DNA of 64,000 nt from Paenacidovorax monticola (GCF_014489595.1 NZ_CP060790.1:186001-250000); one strand, 5' to 3'. Counted from the first letter of the stretch, positions 27,658-37,820 are shown. Program-made: numbers and translations. The notes: generated by a model from the letters alone, not told the origin.

Positions 27658-28457
27658 TCAATGCACCGGCCGGCCTAGCCGCTTGCTTGCCCTGGATATC
27701 GCGTAGTTCACGAGGCAGTAAAGCGCCGCCACAACGAGGTACACGGGCACCAGCGCGTGGTAGTTGGCGATGAGCACCTTGGCGTTCTGCATGAGTTCGC
27801 CGTAGGTGACGACGTAGCCGAAGGTGGTGTCCTTGACCACGATGACCAGTTGCGCAACCAGCGCCGGGACAATGTAGCGAAGGGCCTGGGGGAAGACGAT
27901 GTGGAAGAAGACCTGGGCGTCGGTCATTCCCAGGCTGCGCGCGGCATCGGTCTGGCCGCGGGGCACGGCGAGCACGCCCGCGCGGTAGACCTCGGCCACC
28001 ACGGCGGCGGTGCTCAGGCTGACGGGCAAGGTCAGCATCCAGTAGGTGCTCAGTTTGATCCCGACCGACGGTAGCACCAGAAAGCACACATAGATGAGCA
28101 GCAGCGTCGGCGTGCCACGCAGGAACTCGATGGCAGCGACGCTGGGCCAGCGCACGAGCCGCGGCCGCGCCAGGCGGCCCACCAGCAGCACCAGCCCGAG
28201 GGCCAGCGCGATGGCGGCGGCCATTGCCGACGATGCCAGCGTGCCGAGCAGGCCTTTGCCCAGGAAGGCCCAGGTTGTCGGCCACGCGAAGAATTCCCAG
28301 AACCGGGCGTCGAGCTGCCCTGCCGTATGGAACTGGAGCACGATGCCCGCTGCCAGCAGGAGCAGCCCGGCCGCCGCGATCACGCTTGCCGCCCGTGTGA
28401 CGGCCTGGGCCCGGAGGCTTGGGGCACCAAACAGAATGTCTTCCAGGGGCGGCTCAT
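27658..28457 (-). CDS. Amino-acid ABC transporter permease, GltK/HisM-like (one frameshift as sequenced)
   Basis: A polar amino-acid importer permease with about five helices and the EAA-loop region ARSLGMTDAQVFFHIVFPQA; the upstream conserved part reads IEFLRGTPTLLLIYVCFLVLP. Read directly, the frame has only a GTG start at 28383. Adding one G to the run at 28446-28449 connects it to ATG 28457 (MSRPLEDILFGAPSLRAQA), which overlaps the preceding permease stop as ATGA and gives 266 residues. No ATPase gene follows, as would be expected; a flagellin scrap and the AT-rich islet occupy that place. Confidence 0.85.
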
Positions 28458-29116
28458 CGCAGTATCCGCAACTTCTTTTCCAGGGTGGCGCCAGCCCAGG
28501 CGATGAGCAGCCCCGTCGCCACGTACATCGCGGCAGCCACCGCGAACGCGGCCATGCCGGCGGCGGAGTCGTTGGCGATCTTGGACACGAGCGCGGTGAG
28601 TTCCCGGCCCGGGAATGGCACCTGCGACGCCAGCGAGGTCGACAGCATCAGCGCGATGAGCAGCGAGGTCATCGGCTGTACCACCGAGCGCAGCGCTTGC
28701 GGCAGCACCACCGCGAAGATGATCTGCATCGGCCGCAGCCCCAGGCTGAGCGCGGCCTCGATCTGGCCGCCGGGGATGGTGTTGATGCCCGAGCGCAGGT
28801 AGTCCGCCGTGAACGCGGAGCAGACCAGCGCCAACGTCAGGATCACGCTGGGCTCATAGTCGATCACGACGTTGAGATCGGGCAGCGCGAACACGATGAA
28901 GATCAGCAGCGCTACGGTGGGAATGTTGCGGAAGATCTCGACGTAGCCGGTCAGGACGAAGCGCAGCGGCGGCAGCGGCAGAAGCCGGAGCACCGTGACG
29001 GCCATGCCCAGCAGGAAGCCGGGCACGAACGATACGACGGTGAGCTTCCAGGTCAGCAAAAGGGCCTGCCCGAAGGCAAGCCCATGGTCGGCCAGGAGCC
29101 TGGAAACCTCGCTCAT
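28454..29116 (-). CDS. Amino-acid ABC transporter permease, GltJ/HisQ-like
   Basis: A 220-residue inner-membrane permease of the polar amino-acid family. Segments include LLLTWKLTVVSFVPGFLLGM, YVEIFRNIPTVALLIFIVFA, the EAA loop EAALSLGLRPMQIIFAVVLP and a last helix near MYVATGLLIAWAG. It starts 3 bp after the binding-protein stop and overlaps the next permease by 4 bp, so the three form one operon. Confidence 0.9.
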   Translation of the reverse strand: MSEVSRLLADHGLAFGQALLLTWKLTVVSFVPGFLLGMAVTVLRLLPLPPLRFVLTGYVEIFRNIPTVALLIFIVFALPDLNVVIDYEPSVILTLALVCSAFTADYLRSGINTIPGGQIEAALSLGLRPMQIIFAVVLPQALRSVVQPMTSLLIALMLSTSLASQVPFPGRELTALVSKIANDSAAGMAAFAVAAAMYVATGLLIAWAGATLEKKLRILR

Positions 29117-29119
29117 CGG

Positions 29120-30022
29120 TCAGGGGAGGGCGGGCGGCGTCGGCACGGCGGTGCTGCCGGTGCGCTGCCCGATGGAGATCGTCCAGAGCTTGGCCCAGGT
29201 GCCGTCGGCTTCCAGCTTCTTCAGGAAGGCGTTGACGAAGGCCACGCCGTCCGAGCCCTTGGGCAGCCCGATGCCGTAGGGGTCCTGCGCGCCAAAGGAG
29301 GCGCCCGCCAGCCGCGCGTCGCCGGTTCCGAGGCTCAGGGCGTTGAGCAGCAGCGTGTAGTCGGTCACGTAGGCGTCCACGCGGCCCTGGCGCAGGGCGT
29401 CGAGGGCTTCCTGGTGCGTCTGGAACTCCTGCACGGCTGCCTTGGGCGCGTACTGCGCCAGGATCGCGGGCCCCGTAGAGCCCGCCTGCGTGGCGGTCTT
29501 CTTGCCGGCCAGGTCGTTGTACGACTGGATCGCCTTGTTGCTTGCCTTGACCAGCACGCCGGCCTGCGAGGTGTAGTAGGGGCCGGCGAACGAGATTTTC
29601 TCGGCGCGGGCGGGGGTGATGGAGTAGGTGGCGAACACCATGTCCACCTGGTCGTTGATGAGCACCTGTTCGCGCGTGGACGAGGTCACCTGCGTGAACT
29701 GGTACTTGGCCCCGTCGCCCAGGATGTAGCGCGTAATGAGCTGGGCCAGGCCCGCGTCGAAGCCGCGGATCTTGCCGTCTTTCTCGTTGAGCAGCGAGAA
29801 CAGGTTCGAGGTTTGCGTGCCGCCGAGGCGCAGCGTGCCGGCCTGCTTGATCTTGCTGGCCCAGGTGCTTGACGCGATGGTCGCGGCGTCAGCGACGGGA
29901 CCCTGCGCAACCAGCGCGTCGAACGCCGCTGCATTGATGGGCGTGCCCTGTGCGAAAAGCGAGCCACCGGTCACGAGCGCCAGTGCCACCACGGTGGATT
30001 TCAGAACGGATTTGATCGACAT
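29120..30022 (-). CDS. Amino-acid ABC transporter substrate-binding protein (SBP_bac_3)
   Basis: A 300-residue periplasmic binding protein. The signal peptide ends GGSLFAQG. Family segments in order are IKQAGTLRLGGTQTSNLFSL, IRGFDAGLAQLITRYILGD, VDMVFATYSITPARAEKISF and the closing DPYGIGLPKGSDG. It resembles glutamate/aspartate-type receptors, though the ligand is not determined. It begins the operon with two permeases. Confidence 0.9.
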   Translation of the reverse strand: MSIKSVLKSTVVALALVTGGSLFAQGTPINAAAFDALVAQGPVADAATIASSTWASKIKQAGTLRLGGTQTSNLFSLLNEKDGKIRGFDAGLAQLITRYILGDGAKYQFTQVTSSTREQVLINDQVDMVFATYSITPARAEKISFAGPYYTSQAGVLVKASNKAIQSYNDLAGKKTATQAGSTGPAILAQYAPKAAVQEFQTHQEALDALRQGRVDAYVTDYTLLLNALSLGTGDARLAGASFGAQDPYGIGLPKGSDGVAFVNAFLKKLEADGTWAKLWTISIGQRTGSTAVPTPPALP

Positions 30023-30139
30023 GCGGCCCTCTTGAATGGTCTGTGACGTCAATGAATATATAGCAGCCAGGGAATGCGCGAGTGCCTTGCGGAACCGGTG
30101 CGCTGCCGTGGGGATTCCTGGGACTGGCAGGCTGCGAGA

Positions 30140-30160
30140 CAGCGGGCTTTTTGCCCGCTG
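30140..30160. other. Strong hairpin with T5 loop
   Basis: A perfect 8-bp inverted repeat, CAGCGGGC / GCCCGCTG, around a five-T loop, in the gap between metQ and the amino-acid ABC operon. It has no T-run on either side, so it is not a simple terminator; it may add to the terminator 27 bp away. Confidence 0.4.
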
Positions 30161-30186
30161 CCGGGCCAGGCCAGGAACCATCGGGC

Positions 30187-30212
30187 AAAAAAACACCCCT
30201 GCGAGAGGGGTG
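30187..30212 (-). terminator. Rho-independent terminator of metQ
   Basis: On the minus strand, CACCCCT, a 5-nt loop and AGGGGTG are followed immediately by seven T residues. This is a textbook intrinsic terminator placed 54 bp after the metQ stop. Confidence 0.85.
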
Positions 30213-30265
30213 GGGTGTCTGCCTTCCGTGGGGCGGGAGAAGGACTTTGGCTGTGTCGGCCGCGT

Positions 30266-31060
30266 TCAGAACGCGGGAACGACAGCGCCCTTGTACTTGT
30301 CCTGGATGAACTTCTTCACCTCGGGCGTGTGCAGCGCCTGCACCAGCTTGCGGATCACGGGGTCGTTGGCGCGGTCGGCGCGGGCTGCCACGATGTTGGT
30401 GTAGGGCGAGTCGGCTCCTTCGATGAACAGCGCGTCCTTGGTGGGGTTGAGCTTTGCCTCGATCGCGTAGTTGGTGTTGATGAGGGCCAGGTCCACATCA
30501 TCGAGAGCGCGGGGCAGCAGCGGGGCCTCGAGTTCGCGGAACTTGAGCTTCTTGGGGTTCTTCGTCACGTCCAGCGGCGTGGGCGTGAGGCTCTTGGGGT
30601 CCTTGAGCTCGATCAGCCCCTGCTTGGCCAGCAGCAGCAGCGCGCGGCCGCCGTTGGAGGGGTCGTTGGGGATGGCAATGGTGGCGCCGTCCTTCAGGCC
30701 CTTCACGTCCTTGACCTTCTTGGAGTAGGCACCGAAGGGCTCCACGTGCACCTTGCCGTCGGCCACCTGGACCAAGCTGCTCTTGCGGTCCTTGTTGTAG
30801 CTATCGAGGTAGGGCTGGTGCTGGAAGAAGTTGGCGTCGAGCTGCTTGTCCTCCACGGCCGCGTTGGGCTGCACGTAGTCGCTGAATTCCTTGACCTGCA
30901 GGTCCACGCCCTGGGCCTTGAGCTGGGGCTTCACGAAGTTCAGGATTTCGGCGTGCGGCACGGCCGTGGCGGCGACCTTCAGCACGTCGGCGGCGTGCGC
31001 GGAAAGGGCTAGCGTGGCGATGGCCAGGGCGGAGAGGGCTTGCTTCAACATCAGATGCAC
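30266..31060 (-). CDS. metQ: MetQ/NlpA family methionine-binding protein
   Basis: A 264-residue (or 261, if ATG 31051 is used) periplasmic receptor. The signal peptide ends ALSAHAAD, without a lipobox cysteine, so it would be a soluble periplasmic protein rather than a lipoprotein. NlpA-family motifs are KVAATAVPHAEILNFVKPQL, DANFFQHQPYLD, FGAYSKKVKDVKGLKDGATI and ALINTNYAIEAKLNP. metN and metI are not in the window, so the membrane partner must be elsewhere. A terminator follows it. Confidence 0.88.
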   Translation of the reverse strand: MHLMLKQALSALAIATLALSAHAADVLKVAATAVPHAEILNFVKPQLKAQGVDLQVKEFSDYVQPNAAVEDKQLDANFFQHQPYLDSYNKDRKSSLVQVADGKVHVEPFGAYSKKVKDVKGLKDGATIAIPNDPSNGGRALLLLAKQGLIELKDPKSLTPTPLDVTKNPKKLKFRELEAPLLPRALDDVDLALINTNYAIEAKLNPTKDALFIEGADSPYTNIVAARADRANDPVIRKLVQALHTPEVKKFIQDKYKGAVVPAF

Positions 31061-31130
31061 CTATGGATGGGCGGAAGGGACAGAGGGAAGGGGAGTCTCC
31101 ATCCCTCTGCGCTATGGTGGTGCATAGTTT

Positions 31131-31144
31131 ACGGGTTTACCCGT
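31131..31144. promoter_or_regulatory. Palindrome upstream of metQ
   Basis: A perfect 14-bp palindrome, ACGGGTTTACCCGT (6-bp arms, 2-bp centre), 71 bp before the metQ start in an AT-rich gap that also holds ATATCGATAT at 31171-31180. It is a candidate operator; it does not match MetJ or MetR consensus that I know. Confidence 0.4.
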
Positions 31145-31215
31145 GGTGGTACGACGTAAATATTTTCATATCGATATAACGCCGCATGTTTTTATGCTGA
31201 ATAGCTCTTTATCTC

Positions 31216-31929
31216 TCAGCGCAGCACTTCCAGCAGGCGGTCCAGCCCGCCCTGGTTGATGGCCACCTTGGCCTGCGAGCGCACGGCGGGCTTGGCGTGG
31301 TAGGCCACGGAGAGGCCGGCCGCACCCATCATGGGCAGGTCGTTGGCGCCGTCGCCCACGGCGATGGCCTGCTCGGGGCGGATGCCCATGAGCGAGGCCA
31401 CCTCCAGCAGCGTGCGGCGCTTTTCCGCGCCGTCGCAGATGTCGCCCCAGGGCTGGTCCACCATGCGGCCGGTGAGCAGACCGCCCTCGATCTCCAGCAC
31501 GTTGGAGCGTGCGAAATGCAGGCCCAGTTCGGCCTTCACGCGGTCGGAGAAGAACGTGAATCCGCCCGACACCAGCAGCGTGGTCAGGCCCGCCTGGCGG
31601 GCGGCGTCGATCAGCGTCTTGGCGCCGGGGTTGAAACGCAGGCGCTCGGTGTAGACCCGCTCCATGTGCTCCACGCTCACGCCGCGCAGCAGCGCCACGC
31701 GCTGGCGCAGGCTTTCCTTGTAGTCGGTGATGACACCCTGCATCGCGGCCTCGGTGATGGCGGCGACCTCGGCCTTGCGGCCCGCGGCATCGGCGATCTC
31801 GTCCACGCATTCAATGCTGATGAGCGTGGAGTCCATGTCGAAGGCAATGAGCTTGTAGTCCTGCAGCGACAGGGGGGGCGTGATGCCCTGGACAACGAGG
31901 CCAGGGGCGAATTCGGTGGCGTGGGTCAT
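31216..31929 (-). CDS. serB: Phosphoserine phosphatase SerB
   Basis: A 237-residue HAD-family enzyme catalysing the last step of serine synthesis (O-phosphoserine to serine). Motif I is IAFDMDSTLISIECVDEIAD (nucleophile and acid Asp), motif II LLVSGGFTFFSDRVK, motif III around EKRRTLLEVA, and motif IV VGDGANDLPMMGAAGLSVAY. It lacks the long ACT-type N-terminal extension of some homologues, as is normal for betaproteobacteria. Confidence 0.95.
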   Translation of the reverse strand: MTHATEFAPGLVVQGITPPLSLQDYKLIAFDMDSTLISIECVDEIADAAGRKAEVAAITEAAMQGVITDYKESLRQRVALLRGVSVEHMERVYTERLRFNPGAKTLIDAARQAGLTTLLVSGGFTFFSDRVKAELGLHFARSNVLEIEGGLLTGRMVDQPWGDICDGAEKRRTLLEVASLMGIRPEQAIAVGDGANDLPMMGAAGLSVAYHAKPAVRSQAKVAINQGGLDRLLEVLR

Positions 31930-31986
31930 GGAATGGCGGGCAAGCGCGGGATCGAAACCCGCAATGGTAGCCCGCCCGCAGGGCGC

Positions 31987-32145
31987 TCAGCGCCCGCGGC
32001 CCTGCGGGGGCTGCGCGGCGGCGCTGGCCTTCATCTTGCCCAGGAACAGCCGGATGAAGAACACGGCCATGCACAGCATGAAGAAAATCCCGCCGATGCT
32101 CATGAGGCCATAGTCGGTGGAGAACAGGTCGGTCAGCAGCTTCAT
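31987..32145 (-). CDS. DUF3149-like small membrane protein
   Basis: A 52-residue protein with one transmembrane helix (LMSIGGIFFMLCMAVFFIRLF) preceded by a short KLLTDLFSTDYG segment and followed by a basic and Gln/Pro-rich tail. The pattern fits the DUF3149 family of small inner-membrane proteins, whose function is unknown. The start at 32145 (MKLLTDLF) was preferred to 32187, which would add 14 residues of no homology. Confidence 0.7.
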   Translation of the reverse strand: MKLLTDLFSTDYGLMSIGGIFFMLCMAVFFIRLFLGKMKASAAAQPPQGRGR

Positions 32146-32224
32146 CGCTCTCTCCAGGGTGGTGTGATGCACCACTATGGCCCGCATGGGCGCAGCGGGC
32201 GTTGCGCTGGGTCAACCCCCTGCC

Positions 32225-32902
32225 TTACCCGCCGTCAGGCCCTTCGGGCGGATGCAGGTAGAGCCGGTCCGACCAGGTGGCCAGCCACTCGGGCTTGAAG
32301 GCCACGAAGATGGCCGCGAGCATGCCCGTCACGAAGCCGTCGCCCCAGGCCATGAGCCAGCGGGCCACGAGGGACAGGCCCTGTTCCACGCTGGGCAGCA
32401 GGTGGCCGGCCCATTGCGACAGCGCGCCGGCCACGAACAGGCAGGCCACCGTGCCCAGGAAGGCGCGGCCCAGCACGTACACGAAGGGGCGCGTACCCGT
32501 GTAGTGGCGCACCAGTGCCCCCAGGCCCAGGGCCAGCGTGGCCGGCACCACGCCCTGCCAGGTGATGGCGCCCAGGGCATCGCCCCAGCCCATGGCGGGC
32601 GAGAGCAGGCAGGCGATCACGCCCACGGCGATGAGCACGGGTACGGCCAGCGGCCAGCCCAGCATGAGCACCACCAGGCAGGCGCCCGACCACTGCAGCT
32701 GCAGCGGCATGGCCATGAGCGTGGGCAGTGCCCACAGCCAGGGCAGCAGCACCAGCGTGGCCAGCAGTGGCGTGAGCAGCGGCGACGCCAGCCGCTGCGG
32801 CCCCAGCGGGCTGCGCACCGTGCGCGGGGTCAGCAGGCGCCAGGGCCGCAACCACAGCGCCATCGCCAGGGCCAGGGCGTCGATGGCGGCTTCCCAGGGC
32901 AT
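32225..32902 (-). CDS. COG3235-type polytopic membrane protein (ECF-permease-like)
   Basis: A 225-residue integral membrane protein with about six or seven hydrophobic helices. The C-terminal motif WGDGFVTGMLAAIFVAFKPE and the LVRHYTGTRPFVYVLGRAFLG segment identify the COG3235 family, distantly related to energy-coupling-factor (CbiM-like) permeases. No ATPase or transmembrane partner is adjacent. It starts 12 bp after the mfd stop on the same strand, so it may be cotranscribed with mfd. Substrate unknown. Confidence 0.7.
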   Translation of the reverse strand: MPWEAAIDALALAMALWLRPWRLLTPRTVRSPLGPQRLASPLLTPLLATLVLLPWLWALPTLMAMPLQLQWSGACLVVLMLGWPLAVPVLIAVGVIACLLSPAMGWGDALGAITWQGVVPATLALGLGALVRHYTGTRPFVYVLGRAFLGTVACLFVAGALSQWAGHLLPSVEQGLSLVARWLMAWGDGFVTGMLAAIFVAFKPEWLATWSDRLYLHPPEGPDGG

Positions 32903-32914
32903 GGCGGGTTCGCG

Positions 32915-35900
32915 CTAGGCGCTCGCTGTCTCGGCCAGGGGCTGGCCCAGGCTGCGCAGCACGTCGCGCACCATCTGGGCGCGGGCCGAGGCCTCGGGCA
33001 ATGCGCGCTCGATGCGCAGCTTCTCGTTGCCCGCAAGCTTGATGTGCTTGTTCTTCTGGATCAGGTGGATGATGGCCATCGGGTCCACGGGCGGCTGCGG
33101 CTTGAAGGTGATGTGGATCACGCCGGGCGCGGCGTCCACCTTGAGCACGCCGTAGGGCTGGCTCAGGGTGCGCAGGCGGTGCACGTCGATGAGCGTCTGC
33201 GCCTGCGGCGGCAGCTTGCCGAAGCGGTCCACGATCTCTTCGAGCAGCGCGTCGATCTGGTCGTTGGTCTTGGCGGTGGCGAGCTTCTTGTAGAACGACA
33301 GGCGCAGGTGCACGTCGCCGCAGTAGTCGTCGGGCAGCAGGGCGGGGGCGTGCAGGTTGATGTCGGTGGCCGCCGACAGGGGGGCGAGCAGGTCGGGCTC
33401 CTTGCCGGCCTTGAGCGACTTCACGGCCTCAGCCAGCATCTCGTTGTAAAGCTGGAAGCCCACCTCCAGCATGTTGCCGCTCTGGTTCTCGCCCAGCACC
33501 TCGCCCGCGCCGCGGATTTCGAGGTCGTGCATGGCCAGGTAGAAGCCGCTGCCCAGCTCCTCCATCTGCTGGATCGCGTCCAGGCGCTGCGCGGCCTGCT
33601 TGGTCAGGCCCTCGGTGTCGGGCACCATGAGGTAGGCATAGGCTTGGTGGTGGCTGCGGCCCACGCGTCCGCGCAGCTGGTGCAGCTGCGCCAGGCCGAA
33701 CTTGTCGGCGCGGCTGATGACGATGGTGTTGGCGCTGGGCACGTCGATGCCGGTCTCGATGATGGTCGAGCACAGCAGGATGTTGTAGCGCTGGGCCACG
33801 AAGTCGCGCATCACGCGCTCCAGCTCGCGCTCGGGCATCTGGCCGTGGGCCACGGCGATGCGGGCCTCGGGCAATATTTCTTCGAGCTTCTGGCGCCGGT
33901 TCTCGATGGTCTCCACTTCGTTGTGCAGGAAGTAGCACTGGCCGCCGCGCTTCAATTCGCGCAGCACGGCTTCGCGGATCACACCCGTGCCCTCGTTGCG
34001 CACGAAGGTCTTGATGGCCAGGCGCCGCTGCGGCGCGGTGGCGATGACGCTGAGGTCGCGCAGGCCCTCCAGCGCCATGCCCAGCGTGCGAGGGATGGGC
34101 GTGGCCGTGAGCGTGAGCACGTCCACCTCGGCGCGCAGCGCCTTCATCTGCTCCTTGTGGCGCACGCCGAAGCGGTGCTCCTCATCGATGATGAGCAGGC
34201 CCAGGTTGGCGAACTTGGTGGATTCGGAGAGCAGCTTGTGCGTGCCCACCACGATGTCCACCGTGCCGTCGGACAGCCCCTTGATGGCCGCCGTGATCTC
34301 CTTGCCCGAGCGGAAGCGCGACACCTCGGCCACCTTGATGGGCCATTTGCTGAACCGGTCCACCAGGGTCTGGTAGTGCTGCTCGGCCAGCAGCGTGGTG
34401 GGCGCGAGGAAGGCCACCTGCTTGCCGCCCGTGACGGCCACGAAGGCCGCGCGCAACGCCACCTCGGTCTTGCCGAAGCCCACGTCGCCGCAGACCAGGC
34501 GGTCCATCGGGCGCGGCGAGATCATGTCCTGGATGACGGCGTGGATGGCCGCGTTCTGATCGGCCGTCTCCTCGAAGCCGAAGTCGGTGGCGAACTGCTC
34601 GTAGTCCTGCGGGCTGTAGCGGAAGGCGTGGCCCTGGCGCGCGGCGCGGCGCGCGTAGATGTTGAGCAGTTCGGCCGCGCTGTCGCGCACCTGCTCGGCG
34701 GCCTTGCGCTTGGCCTTCTCCCACTGGCCGCTGCCCAGCTTGTGCAGGGGGCTTCGTCGGCACTGACGCCCGTGTAGCGGCTGATGAGCTGCAACTGGCT
34801 CACGGGCACGTAGAGAACGGCCTTGTCGGCGTATTCGAGGTGCAGGAACTCCTGCAGCGCGGGGCTGCCGTCGGGGTTCTTCTGGCCCACGTCCATGTTG
34901 ATGAGGCCCTTGTAGCGCCCGATGCCGTGCTGGCTGTGCACCACGGGGTCGCCGAGCGTGAGCTCCGACAGATCCTTGATGAGCGCCTCGACGTCGCTCA
35001 CCTGCTCCTGCTTCTTGCGCCGGCGCGTGGTGGGTCCGGCGGCGAACAGTTCGGTCTCGGTGACGAAGTCGATGCCGCGCTCCGCCCAGGAAAAGCCCGT
35101 GGTGAGCGCTGCGGTGGCGATGCCGACCTTCTCGTCGGCGCTGGCCTCGAATTCGGCGAGCGAGTCGAAGGCGGGCGGGTTCACGCCCGAGGCGCGCAGG
35201 AAGTCGAGCAGGCTCTCGCGCCGGCCCGCGCTCTCGGCCAGCAGCAGCACGCGCTGGGGCGTGGCGCGGATATGCGCCTGCAGCCGGGCGAGCGGGTCCT
35301 CGGCACCGCGCACCACGGACAGGTCGGGCAGCGCCTGGGCGAAGGCGTTGTCCTCCACGTCCGAAACGCCCGGGCGCAGCGCGAGCTGGGCGCTGTCCTT
35401 GGCGCGCTGGTAGAACTGCTCGGCCGAGAGGAACAGCGCCTCCGGCGGCAGCGCGGGGCGCTCGGGGTCGCCCTGGATCAGGCGGAAGCGTTCCCGGGTG
35501 TCCTGCCAGAAGCGCTGGAAGGCGGGCTCCAGGTCGCCGTACAGCACCACGGTGGCCTCGGCCCCGAGGTAGTCGAACACGGTGGCCGTGTCGTCGAAGA
35601 ACAGCGGCAGGTAGTACTCGATGCCCGCCGTGGCCACGCCGTTGCCCATGTCCTTGTAGATGCGGCTCTTGGTGGGGTCGCCCTCCAGCATCTCGCGCCA
35701 GCGGCTCCTGAACTTGGCGCGCGCCTCGTCGTCCATGGGGAACTCGCGGCCCGGCAGCAGCCGCACCTCGGGCACGGGGTACAGGCTGCGCTGGCTGTCG
35801 GGGTCGAAGGTGCGGATGCTGTCGATCTCGTCGTCGAACAGGTCCACGCGGTAGGGCACCAGCGAGCCCATGGGGAACAGGTCGATCAGCCCGCCGCGCA

Positions 35901-36387
35901 CCGCGTACTCGCCGGGGCTCACCACCTGCGAGACATGGCTGTAGCCCGCCAGCGTGAGCTGGGCCTTGAACTTCGCCTCGTCGAGCTTCTGCCGGGTCTT
36001 GAAGTGGAAGGTGTAGCCCGCGAGGAAGGAGGGCGGCGCGAGCCGGTACAGCGCCGTGGTGGCGGGCACCAGCACCACGTCGGCCTCCCCCTGGCTGATG
36101 CGCCACAGCGTGGCCAGGCGCTCGCTGATGAGGTCCTGGTGCGGCGAGAACGTGTCGTAGGGCAGCGTCTCCCAGTCGGGAAACAGCGCGCAGCGCAGTT
36201 CGGGCGCGAAGAAGGCCATCTCGTCGATGAGGCGCTGCGCGTCGGTGGCGTCGGCCGTGACGATCGCGGTGACGCGGCGCGCGGCCTTCTCGCGCTCGCC
36301 CAGGCGGGCGAGCAGCAGGGCGTCGGCACTGCCCGCGGGGCGGGGCAGGGTGAATCGTTTTCCAGGGGAGAGTTTGGGCAGGTCCAT
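32915..36387 (-). CDS. mfd: Transcription-repair coupling factor Mfd (one frameshift as sequenced)
   Basis: Mfd removes stalled RNA polymerase at lesions and recruits UvrA. The N-terminal UvrB-homology part (DLPKLSPGKRFTLPRP, FPDWETLPYDTFSPHQDLIS), the RNAP-interacting domain (LGDPVVHSQHGIGRYKGL, YVPVSQLQLISRY) and the RecG-like motor (CGDVGFGKTEVALRAAF, IIDEEHRFGV, HNEVETIENR) are all present. The frame breaks at SADEAP: adding one G to the run at 34747-34751 restores ADEAPLHKLGSGQWEKAK and gives 1157 residues, the normal size. It is divergent from ispD. Confidence 0.93.
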
Positions 36388-36483
36388 GCGGGATGGTGTC
36401 GTCTGGCCCCGGTGGCTCCCCGCAGGCGCGGAACGCGCGGCGCCGGAGCCACAAGGCAATTGGGGGATTCTAGAATGCTCGCC

Positions 36484-37305
36484 ATGACCGACCTGCTCCA
36501 TTCCGCCGCCGCCGCGCAGCCCGCCCAGGGCCGCTTCTGGGGCCTGGTGCCCTGCGCGGGCACGGGGACGCGGGCCATCGCGGCAGGGGCCGTTTCCACG
36601 TTGCCCAAGCAGTACCAGCCGGTGGCGGGCCACCCGCTGGTGCTGCACACGCTGGCGGCCTTCGCGGGCGTGGCGCGGTTGCTGGGCACGCTGGTGGCCG
36701 TGGCGCCGGGCGACCGGTTCCTGGACGCCTATCCCCACAGCGCCTGGTTCACCGTCGAATGCGGCGGCCCCACGCGTGCGCAGACCGTGCTGGGCGGCCT
36801 GCGCGCCCTGCTCGCGCGCGGCGCGCTGGCGCAGGACTGGGTGCTGGTGCACGATGCGGCGCGCTGCCTCGTCACGCCGGCCCAGATCGACGCGCTGATC
36901 GACGCCTGCGCGGGCGACGGTGTGGGCGGCCTGCTGGGCCACAAGCTGGCCGATACGCTCAAGACCGCGATCGGCGGTCCGGGCGGCGTGCGCGTGGCCT
37001 CCACCGTGGACCGCAGCGACAAATGGCTGGCGCAGACGCCGCAGATGTTCCGCATCGGGCCGCTCATCGGCGCCATAGAGCACGTGGGCCCCTCGGCCAC
37101 CGACGAGGCCAGCGCCATGGAGGCCATGGGCCTGCACCCGCGCCTGGTTCCGGGCGGTGCGCAGAACTTCAAGGTGACCTATCCCGACGACTTCGCGCTG
37201 GCCACGGCCGTGCTCGCGCAGCGCATGCACGGCGGCACGCTGGAGCGCTTTGGCGGCGCGCGCGGCGTGGGCATGGGCGAGACGCCGGGCAACCCCTTCT
37301 TTTGA
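36484..37305 (+). CDS. ispD: 2-C-methyl-D-erythritol 4-phosphate cytidylyltransferase IspD
   Basis: A 273-residue MEP-pathway enzyme making CDP-methylerythritol. The nucleotide-binding start is [13 protein letters not shown] with the catalytic Lys in [12 protein letters not shown]; later motifs are [31 protein letters not shown] and [11 protein letters not shown]. It has a 12-residue N-terminal extension and a Gly-rich C-terminal tail ([15 protein letters not shown]) beyond the usual end. It forms an operon with ispF, 32 bp downstream. Confidence 0.94.
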   Translation: MTDLLHSAAAAQPAQGRFWGLVPCAGTGTRAIAAGAVSTLPKQYQPVAGHPLVLHTLAAFAGVARLLGTLVAVAPGDRFLDAYPHSAWFTVECGGPTRAQTVLGGLRALLARGALAQDWVLVHDAARCLVTPAQIDALIDACAGDGVGGLLGHKLADTLKTAIGGPGGVRVASTVDRSDKWLAQTPQMFRIGPLIGAIEHVGPSATDEASAMEAMGLHPRLVPGGAQNFKVTYPDDFALATAVLAQRMHGGTLERFGGARGVGMGETPGNPFF

Positions 37306-37337
37306 ACCGGGCCGCGCGCGAGCGCGGTTGTTTGCAG

Positions 37338-37820
37338 ATGACGAATTTCCGAATTGGCGAGGGCTGGGATGTCCATGCCCTGGTGCCGGGCCGCCGGCTC
37401 ATGATCGGGGGCGTGCAGGTGCCCCACACGGCGGGGCTGCTGGGCCACTCCGACGCGGACGTGCTGTTGCACGCGATCACCGATGCGCTGCTGGGCGCGG
37501 CCGCGCTGGGCGACATCGGCGCGCATTTCCCCGACACCGATGCGCAGTTCCGCGGCGCGGATTCTGCGGTGCTGCTGGCCGAGGCCGCGCGGCGCGTGCG
37601 CGCGGCGGGCTGGGAGATCGGCAACATCGACAGCACGGTGGTGGCCCAGGCGCCGCGCCTGGCGGCGCACATTCCCGCGATGCGCGAGCGCATCGCGCAG
37701 GCGCTGGCGCTGGACGTGGGCCAGGTGAACGTGAAGGCCAAGACCGCCGAGCGCCTGGGGCCCGTGGGCCAGGGCCTGGCCATCGAGGCCCGGGCCGCGG
37801 CGCTGCTGTTCAGTCGTTGA
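37338..37820 (+). CDS. ispF: 2-C-methyl-D-erythritol 2,4-cyclodiphosphate synthase IspF
   Basis: A 160-residue homotrimeric enzyme of the MEP isoprenoid pathway. Metal ligands are in GWDVHAL and the family signature [19 protein letters not shown]; the C-terminus has [17 protein letters not shown]. Its stop overlaps the end of the convergent sensor-kinase gene by 11 bp. Confidence 0.95.
   Translation: MTNFRIGEGWDVHALVPGRRLMIGGVQVPHTAGLLGHSDADVLLHAITDALLGAAALGDIGAHFPDTDAQFRGADSAVLLAEAARRVRAAGWEIGNIDSTVVAQAPRLAAHIPAMRERIAQALALDVGQVNVKAKTAERLGPVGQGLAIEARAAALLFSR

Noticed and set aside
31061..31215. A SAM or other methionine riboswitch upstream of metQ
   Set aside because: The gap is only about 150 bp and AT-rich. 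It shows a single 14-bp palindrome and ATATCGATAT but none of the conserved SAM-riboswitch helices.
32177..37305. Long plus-strand open frames opposite mfd and the membrane-protein gene
   Set aside because: Same composition as other shadows. Only the last part, from ATG 36484, is a real gene (ispD).
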